Assembly: GCA_964442495.1 (NCBI GenBank)
Contig: CAYTZN010000013.1
Span: 1 to 64,000, forward strand
DNA length: 64,000 nt
Source: CAYTZN01 sp964442495
GTDB taxonomy: Bacteria; Pseudomonadota; Gammaproteobacteria; Legionellales; Legionellaceae
Direction of reading: 5' to 3'
The notes under the pieces were generated by a model. The model was given only the letters and a program-made list of their open reading frames with translations. It made no database searches and was not told where the DNA came from. Positions 51,725 to 60,198 of this stretch are shown here, piece after piece; the stretch's first letter is position 1; the number at the start of each line of letters is the position of its first letter. A program made the position numbers and the translations under genes.

Positions 51725-51753
51725 GGTCACTTTAGATTTTTTTAGTAGTGACC
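51725..51753 (+). promoter_or_regulatory. Inverted repeat abutting the carB start codon
   Basis: GGTCACT (51725-51731) and AGTGACC (51747-51753) are perfect 7-bp inverted arms around a T-rich 15-base loop, ending immediately before the carB ATG. No Shine-Dalgarno is visible in this leader. It may be an operator or an RNA hairpin affecting translation of carB. Confidence 0.45.
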
Positions 51754-54700
51754 ATGCCAAAGCGAACCGATATTAAATCCATCCTTATTCTTGGTGCCGG
51801 CCCTATTATGATTGGGCAGGCGTGCGAGTTTGATTATTCGGGTACACAAGCTGTTCGTGCGTTAAAAAAAGAAGGGTATCGTATCATATTGGTCAACTCT
51901 AATCCAGCTACCATCATGACGGATCCAGAGCTTGCTGATGCAACCTATATAGAGCCGGTATTATGGCCTGAAGTTGCTCGTGTCATTGAGATTGAACGCC
52001 CAGATGCACTGTTGCCCACCATGGGTGGGCAAACGGCACTTAACTGCGCTTTAGATTTAGTTCGCGAGGGTGTTTTGGCTGAATACAATGTAGAGCTGAT
52101 TGGAGCTACACGTGATGCCATTGATAAGGCTGAAGATCGGGAAAAATTTCGGCAATTGATGAAAAAAATTGGTTTGGAGATGCCGCGTTCAGCGATTGCT
52201 CATAGTTTGGAAGAGGCGTTGTCTGTTCAAGCGCAATTAGGTTTTCCAACCATCATTAGACCTTCCTTTACTATGGGGGGCAGTGGGGGTGGGATTGCCT
52301 ACAACCGTGAAGAATTTGAAGAAATTTGCACCAGAGGCTTTGAGCTTTCTCCAACCCATGAATTGTTGCTTGATGAATCTGTTTTGGGATGGAAAGAATT
52401 TGAAATGGAAGTCGTGCGTGATAAAAACGATAATTGTATTATTGTGTGCACTATTGAAAACATCGATCCAATGGGTGTGCATACAGGGGACTCTATCACT
52501 GTGGCTCCTGCGCAAACATTAACAGATAAAGAATATCAACGCATGCGTGACGCCTCTATTTGCGTGCTACGTGCTGTTGGGGTTGAAACTGGTGGTTCTA
52601 ACGTTCAATTTGCCATCAATCCAGACGATGGGCGTATGCTAGTGGTTGAGATGAACCCACGGGTTTCCAGAAGTTCCGCGCTTGCGTCTAAAGCGACAGG
52701 ATTTCCCATTGCAAAAATTGCAGCATTATTGGCTGTAGGCTACACACTTGATGAGTTGAGAAATGAAATTACGGGTGGTAAAACGCCAGCGTCTTTTGAG
52801 CCTTCTATTGATTATGTGGTAACCAAGATCCCGCGCTTTAATTTCGATAAATTTCCACAAACGCCAAAAACCTTGTCGACACAAATGAAATCTGTAGGCG
52901 AAGTCATGGCCATTGGTGCTACGTTTCAGGAGTCCTTACAAAAAGCGATTCGGGGTTTAGAGATTGGGCGCAGTGGGTTTGAATCTTTATTTAAAGGGAA
53001 GGATATGGCGGTTTTAAGAGGTCATCTCCGAGAGCCTACACCTGATAGGATATGGTATATTGCTGATGCCTTTCGGCATGGGTTTACGTTGGAAGAAATA
53101 CATCAAGAAAGTAATGTTGATCCTTGGTTTTTAGCACACATTAATCAATTAATATGCATTGAAAATACCTTGATTGGAAAAAAATTGACCGATCTTGATA
53201 AGTCAAAGTTATTTGAGCTAAAACGACATGGTTTTGCTGATGTGTATTTGGCGAGCTTATTACACTGTAGTGAAGATGAAATGCGGGCTTACCGTTTAGA
53301 GTTAGGGATAATGCCGGTTTATAAACGAATTGATTCTTGTGCAGGAGAATTTCCAAGTGATACGGCATATCTATACTCTACTTATGCAAAGACGTGTGAG
53401 GCAAGGCCTGAGACGAATAAGAAAAAAATCATGATCTTAGGGGGGGGGCCAAACCGTATTGGACAGGGAATTGAGTTTGATTATTGTTGCGTTCATGCAG
53501 CAATGGCATTGAGAGAAATAGGTTATCAAACTATTATGGTCAACTGTAACCCTGAAACAGTTTCAACGGATGTGGATACCTCAGATAGGCTTTATTTTGA
53601 GTCTGTAACGTTGGAAGATGTTTTAGCGATTGTAGCAGTTGAAAAACCCATGGGGGTGATTGTGCATTATGGTGGACAAACGCCGTTGAAGTTAGCCCGT
53701 GCACTAGAGGCAAATGGTGTAACGATTATTGGTACGTCGCCTGATGCTATCGACATGGCGGAAGATCGGGAGCGTTTTCAAAAGATGGTTATTGCTTTAA
53801 AATTGCATCAACCTGCAAATGGAACGGTTCGTAGCGAAGAAGAAGCCATTGTGTTGGCTAATCGTATTGGTTACCCATTGGTGGTGCGGCCTTCTTATGT
53901 ATTAGGCGGCAGGGCCATGGAAATTGTGTACCAAGAAGAAGATTTACGCCATTATTTAGCGCACGCAGTAACGGTTTCAAATGATTCCCCTGTTCTTTTA
54001 GACCGTTTTTTAAATGACGCTATTGAAGTGGATATTGATGCGGTCTGCGATGGTAAAGATGTTTTGATAGGTGCCATTATGGAGCACATTGAGCAAGCTG
54101 GTATTCATTCCGGTGATTCTGCCTGTACATTACCCCCGTACAGTTTGAGCGTGGTGGTGCAACAAGACTTGATAGAGCAGTTACGAGCCATGGCTTTGAA
54201 GCTAGGTGTTGTCGGTTTGATCAATGCTCAGTTTGCGATACAAGCAGATGATATTTATGTGCTTGAAATTAACCCCCGTGCATCCCGTACCGTGCCTTTT
54301 GTTTCAAAAGCCACGGGATTGTCATTGGCTAAAATTGCGGCTCTTTGCAAAGTAGGTATTAGTTTAAAAGAACAGGGTTTGACGGAGCATTATCCACGCC
54401 CCGCTTTTTATTCTATAAAATTGCCGGTGTTTCCTTTTATCAAGTTTTCAGGGGTTGATTCAATTCTTGGCCCAGAAATGAAATCAACGGGTGAGGTAAT
54501 GGGGGTCGCGAAGCGGTTTGGCCAAGCATATGCGAAGGCACAGCTTGGAGCTGGCGCTAATATTGTAAAACGACGCCGGGCTTTTGTATCTGTACGTGAT
54601 GCTGATAAAGCTCGCGTGGGTGAAATTGCAAAACGATTAATAGCGCTTGGCTTTGAGATCATCGCAACTCGTGGCACGGCATTGGTTTTGCAAGCTGCGG

Positions 54701-54957
54701 GGATCCATTGCATGCGTGTGTTTAAAGTAACAGAAGGGCGTCCACACGTGGTAGATTACATTAAAAATCACGATATAGATTTTATTGTGAACACCACCGA
54801 AGGGAAATTAGCGATTGCTGATTCTTTTGCTATTCGTCGCAATGCATTGCAGCACAAGGTTAGTTATACTACCACTTTATCAGGTGCCGAAGCCGCATGT
54901 TTAGCGATGACGTATGAAGATAGAAAAACAGTAACGAGGCTACAAGACTTACATTAA
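51754..54957 (+). CDS. carB: Carbamoyl-phosphate synthase large subunit
   Basis: A 1067-residue enzyme with two homologous ATP-grasp halves (about 1-400 and 550-935). The first half opens ILILGAGPIMIGQACEFDYSG and the second ILGGGPNRIGQGIEFDYCC. An oligomerisation domain lies between them, and a C-terminal allosteric MGS domain holds FVSVRDADKARVGEIAKRL and FIVNTTEGK. Catalytic PSFTMGGSGGG and PSYVLGGRAM loops are both intact. The ATG at 51754 is preferred; a GTG two codons earlier is the frame's first start. It is separated from carA by metK and ahcY and followed by greA. Confidence 0.97.
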   Translation: MPKRTDIKSILILGAGPIMIGQACEFDYSGTQAVRALKKEGYRIILVNSNPATIMTDPELADATYIEPVLWPEVARVIEIERPDALLPTMGGQTALNCALDLVREGVLAEYNVELIGATRDAIDKAEDREKFRQLMKKIGLEMPRSAIAHSLEEALSVQAQLGFPTIIRPSFTMGGSGGGIAYNREEFEEICTRGFELSPTHELLLDESVLGWKEFEMEVVRDKNDNCIIVCTIENIDPMGVHTGDSITVAPAQTLTDKEYQRMRDASICVLRAVGVETGGSNVQFAINPDDGRMLVVEMNPRVSRSSALASKATGFPIAKIAALLAVGYTLDELRNEITGGKTPASFEPSIDYVVTKIPRFNFDKFPQTPKTLSTQMKSVGEVMAIGATFQESLQKAIRGLEIGRSGFESLFKGKDMAVLRGHLREPTPDRIWYIADAFRHGFTLEEIHQESNVDPWFLAHINQLICIENTLIGKKLTDLDKSKLFELKRHGFADVYLASLLHCSEDEMRAYRLELGIMPVYKRIDSCAGEFPSDTAYLYSTYAKTCEARPETNKKKIMILGGGPNRIGQGIEFDYCCVHAAMALREIGYQTIMVNCNPETVSTDVDTSDRLYFESVTLEDVLAIVAVEKPMGVIVHYGGQTPLKLARALEANGVTIIGTSPDAIDMAEDRERFQKMVIALKLHQPANGTVRSEEEAIVLANRIGYPLVVRPSYVLGGRAMEIVYQEEDLRHYLAHAVTVSNDSPVLLDRFLNDAIEVDIDAVCDGKDVLIGAIMEHIEQAGIHSGDSACTLPPYSLSVVVQQDLIEQLRAMALKLGVVGLINAQFAIQADDIYVLEINPRASRTVPFVSKATGLSLAKIAALCKVGISLKEQGLTEHYPRPAFYSIKLPVFPFIKFSGVDSILGPEMKSTGEVMGVAKRFGQAYAKAQLGAGANIVKRRRAFVSVRDADKARVGEIAKRLIALGFEIIATRGTALVLQAAGIHCMRVFKVTEGRPHVVDYIKNHDIDFIVNTTEGKLAIADSFAIRRNALQHKVSYTTTLSGAEAACLAMTYEDRKTVTRLQDLH

Positions 54958-54969
54958 TATGGAGTAGAT

Positions 54970-55446
54970 ATGCAAAAACATCCAATGACAGTTGAGGGTG
55001 CGGAGCTGTTAAAAAATGAGTTACACCGGCTAAAAACCATAGAGCGCCCACGTATTATTGAATCAATAGCGACGGCACGAGCGCATGGGGATTTGAAAGA
55101 GAACGCAGAATATCATGCGGCAAGAGAGCAGCAAAGTTTTGCAGAAGGCCGTATTCAAGAGTTAGAAGCTAAATTGTCTAATGCACAAATTGTAGATATC
55201 AGTAAATTACCTAATCAAGGCAAAGTTGTGTTTGGTGTGCGAGTAAGTTTATTTAATTTACAAACTGAAACTCAAATAACCTACCAAATTGTAGGTGAAG
55301 ACGAAGCTGACATTAAAGTAAATAAAATTTCGTATAGCTCACCGATTGGACGGGCATTGATTGGTAAAGAAATAGATGACGCCGTTGTCGTAAAAACTCC
55401 TGGCGGTATTGTTGAGTACGAAATTATTGCTGTTGAGTATGAATAG
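54970..55446 (+). CDS. greA: Transcript cleavage factor GreA
   Basis: A 158-residue factor that rescues backtracked RNA polymerase. The N-terminal coiled coil (to about 75) carries the tip residues in LKENAEYHAAREQQSFAEGRI (in parts; D-L-K-E-N-A-E-Y-H-A). The C-terminal FKBP-like domain contains GEDEADI, ISYSSPIGRALIGKE and a PGG turn. The ATG lies 12 bases after carB with GGAG upstream, the common carB-greA order. Confidence 0.96.
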   Translation: MQKHPMTVEGAELLKNELHRLKTIERPRIIESIATARAHGDLKENAEYHAAREQQSFAEGRIQELEAKLSNAQIVDISKLPNQGKVVFGVRVSLFNLQTETQITYQIVGEDEADIKVNKISYSSPIGRALIGKEIDDAVVVKTPGGIVEYEIIAVEYE

Positions 55447-55672
55447 GGTTTATGTTGTTATTGTAGAAGTGATATAACCGTAATTATCTAGGTTATTAAA
55501 ACCTCATGAACTAATCTGTGTGATTAAAAAGCAGTGATTTTTAGATGTTTTTGTGAATGTTATTCCTTGGTTTTTATGTGCGTAATGGGGTGTATTATGT
55601 CCATAGAAGCCACGGCGGTAGTGGGTTGTTGTACTATACTTTCATAATGATCATTTATAACGGTGCATTGCT

Positions 55673-56581
55673 ATGTCTCATGGAATAAAAAAAAGTGTCT
55701 CTAAGGATCATGCAAAGGATATTTTGGATACTCACCATTATTACATGGACATTATCAATTGCATGCCCGGTATTGTTTATTGGGTAGATCTTAATTGTAC
55801 TCTTAAGGGGTGCAATAATAATTTTGTGGAATTACTAGGTTTAAAGCGTCTACAAGATTTTGCGGGTACCCCCTATGATCAAATGGCTAAATTTACCAAA
55901 TGGTCTCCTCAACGTATAGAAGCATTTAAATTGGACGACATGGCCGTTTTATTTTCAGGCGAAGCTAAATACAATATCGAAGAGCTACCCGTTTATAATG
56001 ACGATAAAAATCCCACTTATTACCGCGCCACTCGGGTACCGCTATTTGATAGCAACAACCATGTAATGGAGTTGGTGGTTGTTTTAATGGACATTACGCC
56101 TCAAATAAGTGCTGAAGAGTCGCTAACTGCTTTGCAGCCTGATGATGCTGCTGTCTCGCATGACCGCAAAGACCCGACGCGTGTTTTAATGGTTGAGGAC
56201 AGCATTGTTGCTCAAAAAGTAGAAGAGGCGTTGCTTATTGCCTTGCATTGTGAAGTCGATATTGCAGATTCTGGGGATAAAGCATTGCAATTGTTTGGTC
56301 CAGGTAAATATGATCTTGTGTTTATGGACATTGGTTTGCAAGATACGTCAGGTTACATGGTTGCCAAAAAATTTCGTCAAATGGAAGAGCATACCCCGCA
56401 CCACGTTCCCATTATTGCTTTAACGTCATATCAAGCCGAAGTGGTTAAATATGACTGCAAAGAATATTTTATGGACGGTGTTCTAACAAAGCCTATAACC
56501 AGTGAACAAGCCCAACAAGTTATTCAGCATTACGTTTACCATGAAGAGGTCTCTGTAGAGGGTCTGAAAAGCACGGAATAA
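55673..56581 (+). CDS. PAS domain-response regulator receiver protein without kinase domain
   Basis: A 302-residue two-domain signalling protein. A PAS fold (about 20-145: YMDIINCMPGIVYWVDLNCTLKGCNNNFVELLGL, in parts, ending VVVLMDIT) resembles the sensor domain of Legionella-type hybrid kinases. A 25-residue linker joins it to a receiver domain (about 168-290). The receiver has the acidic pair in MVEDS, the phosphorylated Asp in LVFMDIGLQDTSG, the Thr/Ser in IIALTS and the Lys in GVLTKP. The HisKA and HATPase domains that usually sit between PAS and REC are absent, with no frameshift to explain it. No DNA-binding output is present. It probably works through protein-protein contact with a kinase encoded elsewhere. 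Confidence 0.8.
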   Translation: MSHGIKKSVSKDHAKDILDTHHYYMDIINCMPGIVYWVDLNCTLKGCNNNFVELLGLKRLQDFAGTPYDQMAKFTKWSPQRIEAFKLDDMAVLFSGEAKYNIEELPVYNDDKNPTYYRATRVPLFDSNNHVMELVVVLMDITPQISAEESLTALQPDDAAVSHDRKDPTRVLMVEDSIVAQKVEEALLIALHCEVDIADSGDKALQLFGPGKYDLVFMDIGLQDTSGYMVAKKFRQMEEHTPHHVPIIALTSYQAEVVKYDCKEYFMDGVLTKPITSEQAQQVIQHYVYHEEVSVEGLKSTE

Positions 56582-56696
56582 AGAGTAAATATTAGTTTCT
56601 CGCTCGAATCCAGGTAATAGCTCACGTCCCAAGAAGGATGAGTATTATGTCTTTTTGTGGCTTTTGTGCGATGAGCTCTTTGGTTAACAACAAGAC

Positions 56697-56838
56697 TATA
56701 GTCAATTAAATTTTAACGGACTAAATCTCCACGTACAGCTGCTTGTTAGCGGTATCTATCTCTATGTTTTCCGGAAAAGCCAAGACATATCTACATTTGG
56801 CTAAAAAAAATGTGTCATTTAAAATTTAATCGACTATA
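56697..56838. mobile_element. MITE-like element with 20-bp terminal inverted repeats
   Basis: TATAGTCAATTAAATTTTAA at 56697-56716 is mirrored at 56819-56838 as its reverse complement with one mismatch, bounding 142 bases with no intact ORF. The ends begin with TATAGTC, reminiscent of IS630/Tc1-type elements that insert at TA. A non-autonomous miniature element or the fused ends of a deleted insertion sequence both fit. Confidence 0.55.
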
Positions 56839-57009
56839 AACCACCGGTTTGGGTGTGTGTATTTATTAAATCATGCTTAGTCTATAAATTGTTATAAAAA
56901 GTCACTCTTAAAAATTACATGATTAATAAATAATCATTTATGCAATTTTTAGGGGTAATGTATGCTTTACCATATTAAACAAATGGTTGATGATTTAAAA
57001 AAAGTGCGG

Positions 57010-57198
57010 TTAAGACAAATTTTTTTCAAGGCGATCTTTTAATAAGCTGGATTTTATCAGGTTGCAAAGAAGGTTGATTTTAAAAAGATAGTTAATGTTT
57101 GTGTTTCCATTTTTCAAATCATCTTTTAAATCATCAACCAACTGTTGTATTAATTCAATTTGGCTTTTATTTTCTATGCCAGCTTTAGTTAAGCATAT
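57010..57198 (-). pseudogene. Gene remnant on minus strand with an inverted partial copy on the plus strand
   Basis: A 62-codon open frame lacks any ATG, GTG or TTG start near its 5' end and ends TAA at 57010. Its peptide is helical and protein-like (IELIQQLVDDLKDD, INLLCNLIKSSLLKD). On the plus strand, a 26-codon frame at 56962-57042 with AGGGG before its ATG encodes a related HIKQMVDDLKK. The two form a perfect 17-bp inverted repeat, 56984-57000 with 57124-57140. I read this as the decayed, partly inverted end of a gene; the family is not recognised. The rest of 56582-57204 shows no gene. Confidence 0.3.
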
Positions 57199-57204
57199 TT
57201 ATCT

Positions 57205-57882
57205 TTAGGGTATATAGTAATAAGGATTGGGTAATTTAAAAGTTTTTTCAGCAGTTCCACCTTTTAAATCACTGTATTGATCACCAATGGAGGCAATAAC
57301 GGTGTAACCTTTTTTACTAATGGCTTCTCGTGTTTTTGATTTGAAAGGAATCACTGATGCTTGTCTATAGTTGTTTGGTTTTAGATAAAGGCCTGACCAA
57401 TCATGATACCCCGCTAGCTTTAAATTTTTCTCTGTGGCGTGGCGTTCAGAGTTTGTTCTGCCGGTGACAAAAAATACAGCCACGCCATGTTTTAAGGCAG
57501 TTTCATAAAATGTTAGCATCGGCTTAATCGCGGGTGAGTTCGCTTCAAGAATCTCTCGGTGGATTTGTGCGTGTGAACCACCAAATTCCCGCGCAACCAG
57601 TTTGTCGTAATTGGAAATACTTGTTTCATCAATATCAAGCACAATGGCTAATTTTTTAGGATGTGCACTGTGAGCATTGGTATTGGCGCGTTTAATAATA
57701 AAAATTTCAGCGTAGGTAAGCACGTTGGTCAGTTCTTTTTGGTAGGTGCCAGAATCATGATAAACCTGGACTTCTTTTTTTAAGAGCGAAAGATTTGCGG
57801 GTTCTGCAAACGACGCATTGTTTAATAGAACGGTACAAATGAGGCTAAAAAAAACATTGCTCATAACACGATTTTTTTTCAT
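57205..57882 (-). CDS. HAD-family class B-type acid phosphatase, secreted
   Basis: A 225-residue periplasmic or surface phosphatase. The signal peptide is MKKNRVMSNVFFSLICTVLLNNASFA. The HAD motifs of the acid phosphatase B/HAD-IIIB group follow: motif I LAIVLDIDETSISNYD (DxDET), motif II FFVTGRTN and motif IV IASIGDQYSDLKGG. Relatives include plant vegetative storage-type and Legionella/Haemophilus-type acid phosphatases that hydrolyse phosphomonoesters such as nucleotides. The ATG at 57882 gives the signal peptide and follows AAGAGA; the frame is open 35 codons further upstream without purpose. No lipobox Cys is seen, so it is not an e(P4)-type lipoprotein. Confidence 0.87.
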   Translation of the reverse strand: MKKNRVMSNVFFSLICTVLLNNASFAEPANLSLLKKEVQVYHDSGTYQKELTNVLTYAEIFIIKRANTNAHSAHPKKLAIVLDIDETSISNYDKLVAREFGGSHAQIHREILEANSPAIKPMLTFYETALKHGVAVFFVTGRTNSERHATEKNLKLAGYHDWSGLYLKPNNYRQASVIPFKSKTREAISKKGYTVIASIGDQYSDLKGGTAEKTFKLPNPYYYIP

Positions 57883-58008
57883 GAAGATCTCTTTGGACGA
57901 TTGAAGGCGCGCATTATAACGTTGAATTGATATCTGTAACAACCCGGACGAGGTATTTATAGCTGAGTACTCAGGGTTTAGTGACAATTTGGTTTTAAAT
58001 ATCTTAAA

Positions 58009-58072
58009 GCGCCTATGTACCGCGATTAAGTCTGCAACAACGCCGCTTTATGCACGGTAAGTGGGCGATTTT
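58009..58072. repeat. Dispersed palindromic repeat, copy E (degenerate)
   Basis: GCGCCTATGTACCGCG and, 26 bases on, GCCGCTTTATGCACGGTAAG followed by GGGCGATTTT are the recognisable halves of the repeat, now separated and mismatched. It sits in the 412-bp gap upstream of the suf regulator. The remainder (58073-58294) is AT-rich and must hold the suf promoter; an ATANNNGACT half-site, as in IscR targets, occurs at 58206-58215. Confidence 0.55.
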
Positions 58073-58294
58073 AGGGTGTTCTGTGCTCAAAAATTAGATG
58101 CGTTTGTCCCTAGTTAAAGCTTATTTATGATTGCTTTTAAAAATCAGATTGGTGTATCATGGGGCAATTTTTTATAAATAGAACCATATTAGTGCTATAT
58201 TATATATAAGGGACTCAATGTTAATGGGTCCGCCACCGTCGTGCCCTTTTAATCAAGACTCATTTGGTACTAGATTGTTAAACGTAGGAATGAT

Positions 58295-58756
58295 ATGCTC
58301 CGCATCAGTAAATTGGCCGATTATGGAACAGTAGTGATGGTGTACCTTGCCAAGCGCTCAGAGCAATTATGCAATGCGCGCGACATTGCGTCGCACACGC
58401 ATCTTACGGTTCCGACGGTGAGTAAATTATTAAAGCGGTTAACCATCGCAGGATTATTAACATCGGTTCGGGGAATGAATGGTGGGTATAGGTTACAGCG
58501 GCCAGCGACTGAGATTTCGGTCGCAGAAATCATCTACGCTTTAGATGAGTCGCGTGGGTTAACCGAGTGTAGTTTGCACCCTAATGAATGCTCGTTACGA
58601 GGGTTTTGTCATATCCAAGGAAATTGGCAGCTGATTAGTCAATCCATAGAGTCAGCACTTGCAAGTGTAAGCTTGGATGCGATGGCTAAACCTACCCTTT
58701 TGGCTGTCGATCTCGACCGCATCAAGCAAATAGCAACTGGAGTCAGTCGTGGTTAA
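58295..58756 (+). CDS. Rrf2-family Fe-S regulator of the SUF operon
   Basis: A 153-residue winged-helix repressor of the Rrf2/IscR family, SUF-associated type. The DNA-binding N-terminus reads MLRISKLADYGTVVMVYLA, with recognition-helix region TVPTVSKLLKRL and wing VRGMNGGYRL. Cys92, Cys99 and Cys105 (ECSLHPNECSLRGFC) parallel the IscR [2Fe-2S] ligands 92, 98 and 104. It presumably senses Fe-S status and represses its own operon. TAGGA precedes the ATG, and its stop overlaps the sufB GTG start by 8 bases, so it is cotranscribed and coupled with sufB. Confidence 0.92.
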   Translation: MLRISKLADYGTVVMVYLAKRSEQLCNARDIASHTHLTVPTVSKLLKRLTIAGLLTSVRGMNGGYRLQRPATEISVAEIIYALDESRGLTECSLHPNECSLRGFCHIQGNWQLISQSIESALASVSLDAMAKPTLLAVDLDRIKQIATGVSRG

Positions 58757-60197
58757 ACACAATGAGCAACTTAATGCCGTGCTCGAAAAAGAATATCAGC
58801 ATGGGTTTATCACGGATATCGAAGTCGATACCTTTCTCCCTGGGTTAAATGAAGACGTTATACGTCAATTGTCCGCTATCAAAGGCGAGCCTTTGTTCAT
58901 GCTGGAATGGCGTTTAAAGGCGTTTCGTCATTGGCAAACAATGACGCCTCCTGAATGGTCAAGTGTGCATTATCCTCCGGTAGATTTTCAGGCCATATCT
59001 TACTATTCAGCACCTAAAAATTTAAAAGATGGTCCTAAAAGCTTGGATGAAGTTGATCCTGAATTGCTCCGTACATACGAAAAGCTGGGTATTCCTTTAC
59101 GAGAACAGGAAATGTTGGCAGGCGTTGCCGTGGATGCAGTGTTTGATAGTGTTTCTGTAGCGACCACGTTTAAAGCCAAGCTCGCTGAAAAAGGTGTGAT
59201 TTTTTGTCCTTTTTCAGAAGCAGTGCATGAGCACCCTGAGTTGCTTCGTAAATATTTAGGTACTGTTGTGCCTTATCGCGATAATTTTTATGCTGCACTA
59301 AACTCGGCAGTCTTTAGCGACGGGTCTTTTGTGTATATTCCAAAAGGTGTTCGTTGCCCAATGGAGTTATCCACCTATTTTAGGATCAATGCGGCGTCTA
59401 CTGGGCAATTTGAGCGCACATTGATTGTTGCGGATGATGATAGTTATGTCTCTTATTTAGAAGGTTGCACAGCTCCCATGCGTGATGAAAATCAATTGCA
59501 TGCAGCCGTGGTAGAGCTGGTTGCTTTGGATGGCGCACAAATCAAATATTCAACCGTGCAGAATTGGTACCCTGGAGATAAAGAAGGTAAGGGAGGTATT
59601 TACAACTTTGTAACCAAACGTGGTGCTTGCCGTGGAAAGCGTTCAAAAATATCCTGGACTCAGATAGAAACAGGCTCGGCCATTACTTGGAAATACCCAA
59701 GTGTTGTGTTGCTGGGTGATGATTCGGTAGGTGAATTTTATTCGGTGGCGGTGACTAATAATTTGCAGCAGGCCGATACGGGTACCAAAATGATTCATTT
59801 AGGTAAAAATACCCGCTCGACCATTGTTTCTAAAGGGATTAGCGCGGGACGCTCTCATAATGCTTATCGGGGTCTAGTGCGCATTGCGCCCACGGCTCTT
59901 AATGCACGTAACTATACGCAATGTGACTCCATGTTGATGGGTAGCGAATGTTCAGTGCACACATTTCCTTATATTGAAGTGAAGCACCCGTCGGCTCAAG
60001 TGGAGCATGAGGCCACAACCTCCAAAATCAGTGAAGAGCAATTATTTTATTGTCAGCAACGCGGTATTGATACCGAAGATGCAGTATCCATGATAGTGAA
60101 TGGTTTTTGTAAACAAGTATTGAAAGAGTTACCGATGGAATTCGCGGTGGAAGCCACCAAGTTATTAGGCATTAGTTTGGAAGGGGCAGTAGGCTAA
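58749..60197 (+). CDS. sufB: Fe-S assembly scaffold subunit SufB
   Basis: A 482-residue core component of the SufBCD scaffold, where new Fe-S clusters are built. Typical segments: KGEPLFMLEWRLKAF, KGVRCPMELSTYFRIN, VSYLEGCTAPMRDENQLHAAVVEL, NWYPGDKEGKGGIYNFVTKRG and SSKISW-like RSKISWTQIETGSAITWKYPS, then NARNYTQCDSMLMG and HEATTSKISEEQLFYCQQRG (longer motifs cited in part). The start is GTG, overlapping the regulator. It is a full-length family member. Confidence 0.97.
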   Translation: MVKHNEQLNAVLEKEYQHGFITDIEVDTFLPGLNEDVIRQLSAIKGEPLFMLEWRLKAFRHWQTMTPPEWSSVHYPPVDFQAISYYSAPKNLKDGPKSLDEVDPELLRTYEKLGIPLREQEMLAGVAVDAVFDSVSVATTFKAKLAEKGVIFCPFSEAVHEHPELLRKYLGTVVPYRDNFYAALNSAVFSDGSFVYIPKGVRCPMELSTYFRINAASTGQFERTLIVADDDSYVSYLEGCTAPMRDENQLHAAVVELVALDGAQIKYSTVQNWYPGDKEGKGGIYNFVTKRGACRGKRSKISWTQIETGSAITWKYPSVVLLGDDSVGEFYSVAVTNNLQQADTGTKMIHLGKNTRSTIVSKGISAGRSHNAYRGLVRIAPTALNARNYTQCDSMLMGSECSVHTFPYIEVKHPSAQVEHEATTSKISEEQLFYCQQRGIDTEDAVSMIVNGFCKQVLKELPMEFAVEATKLLGISLEGAVG

Positions 60198-60198
60198 T

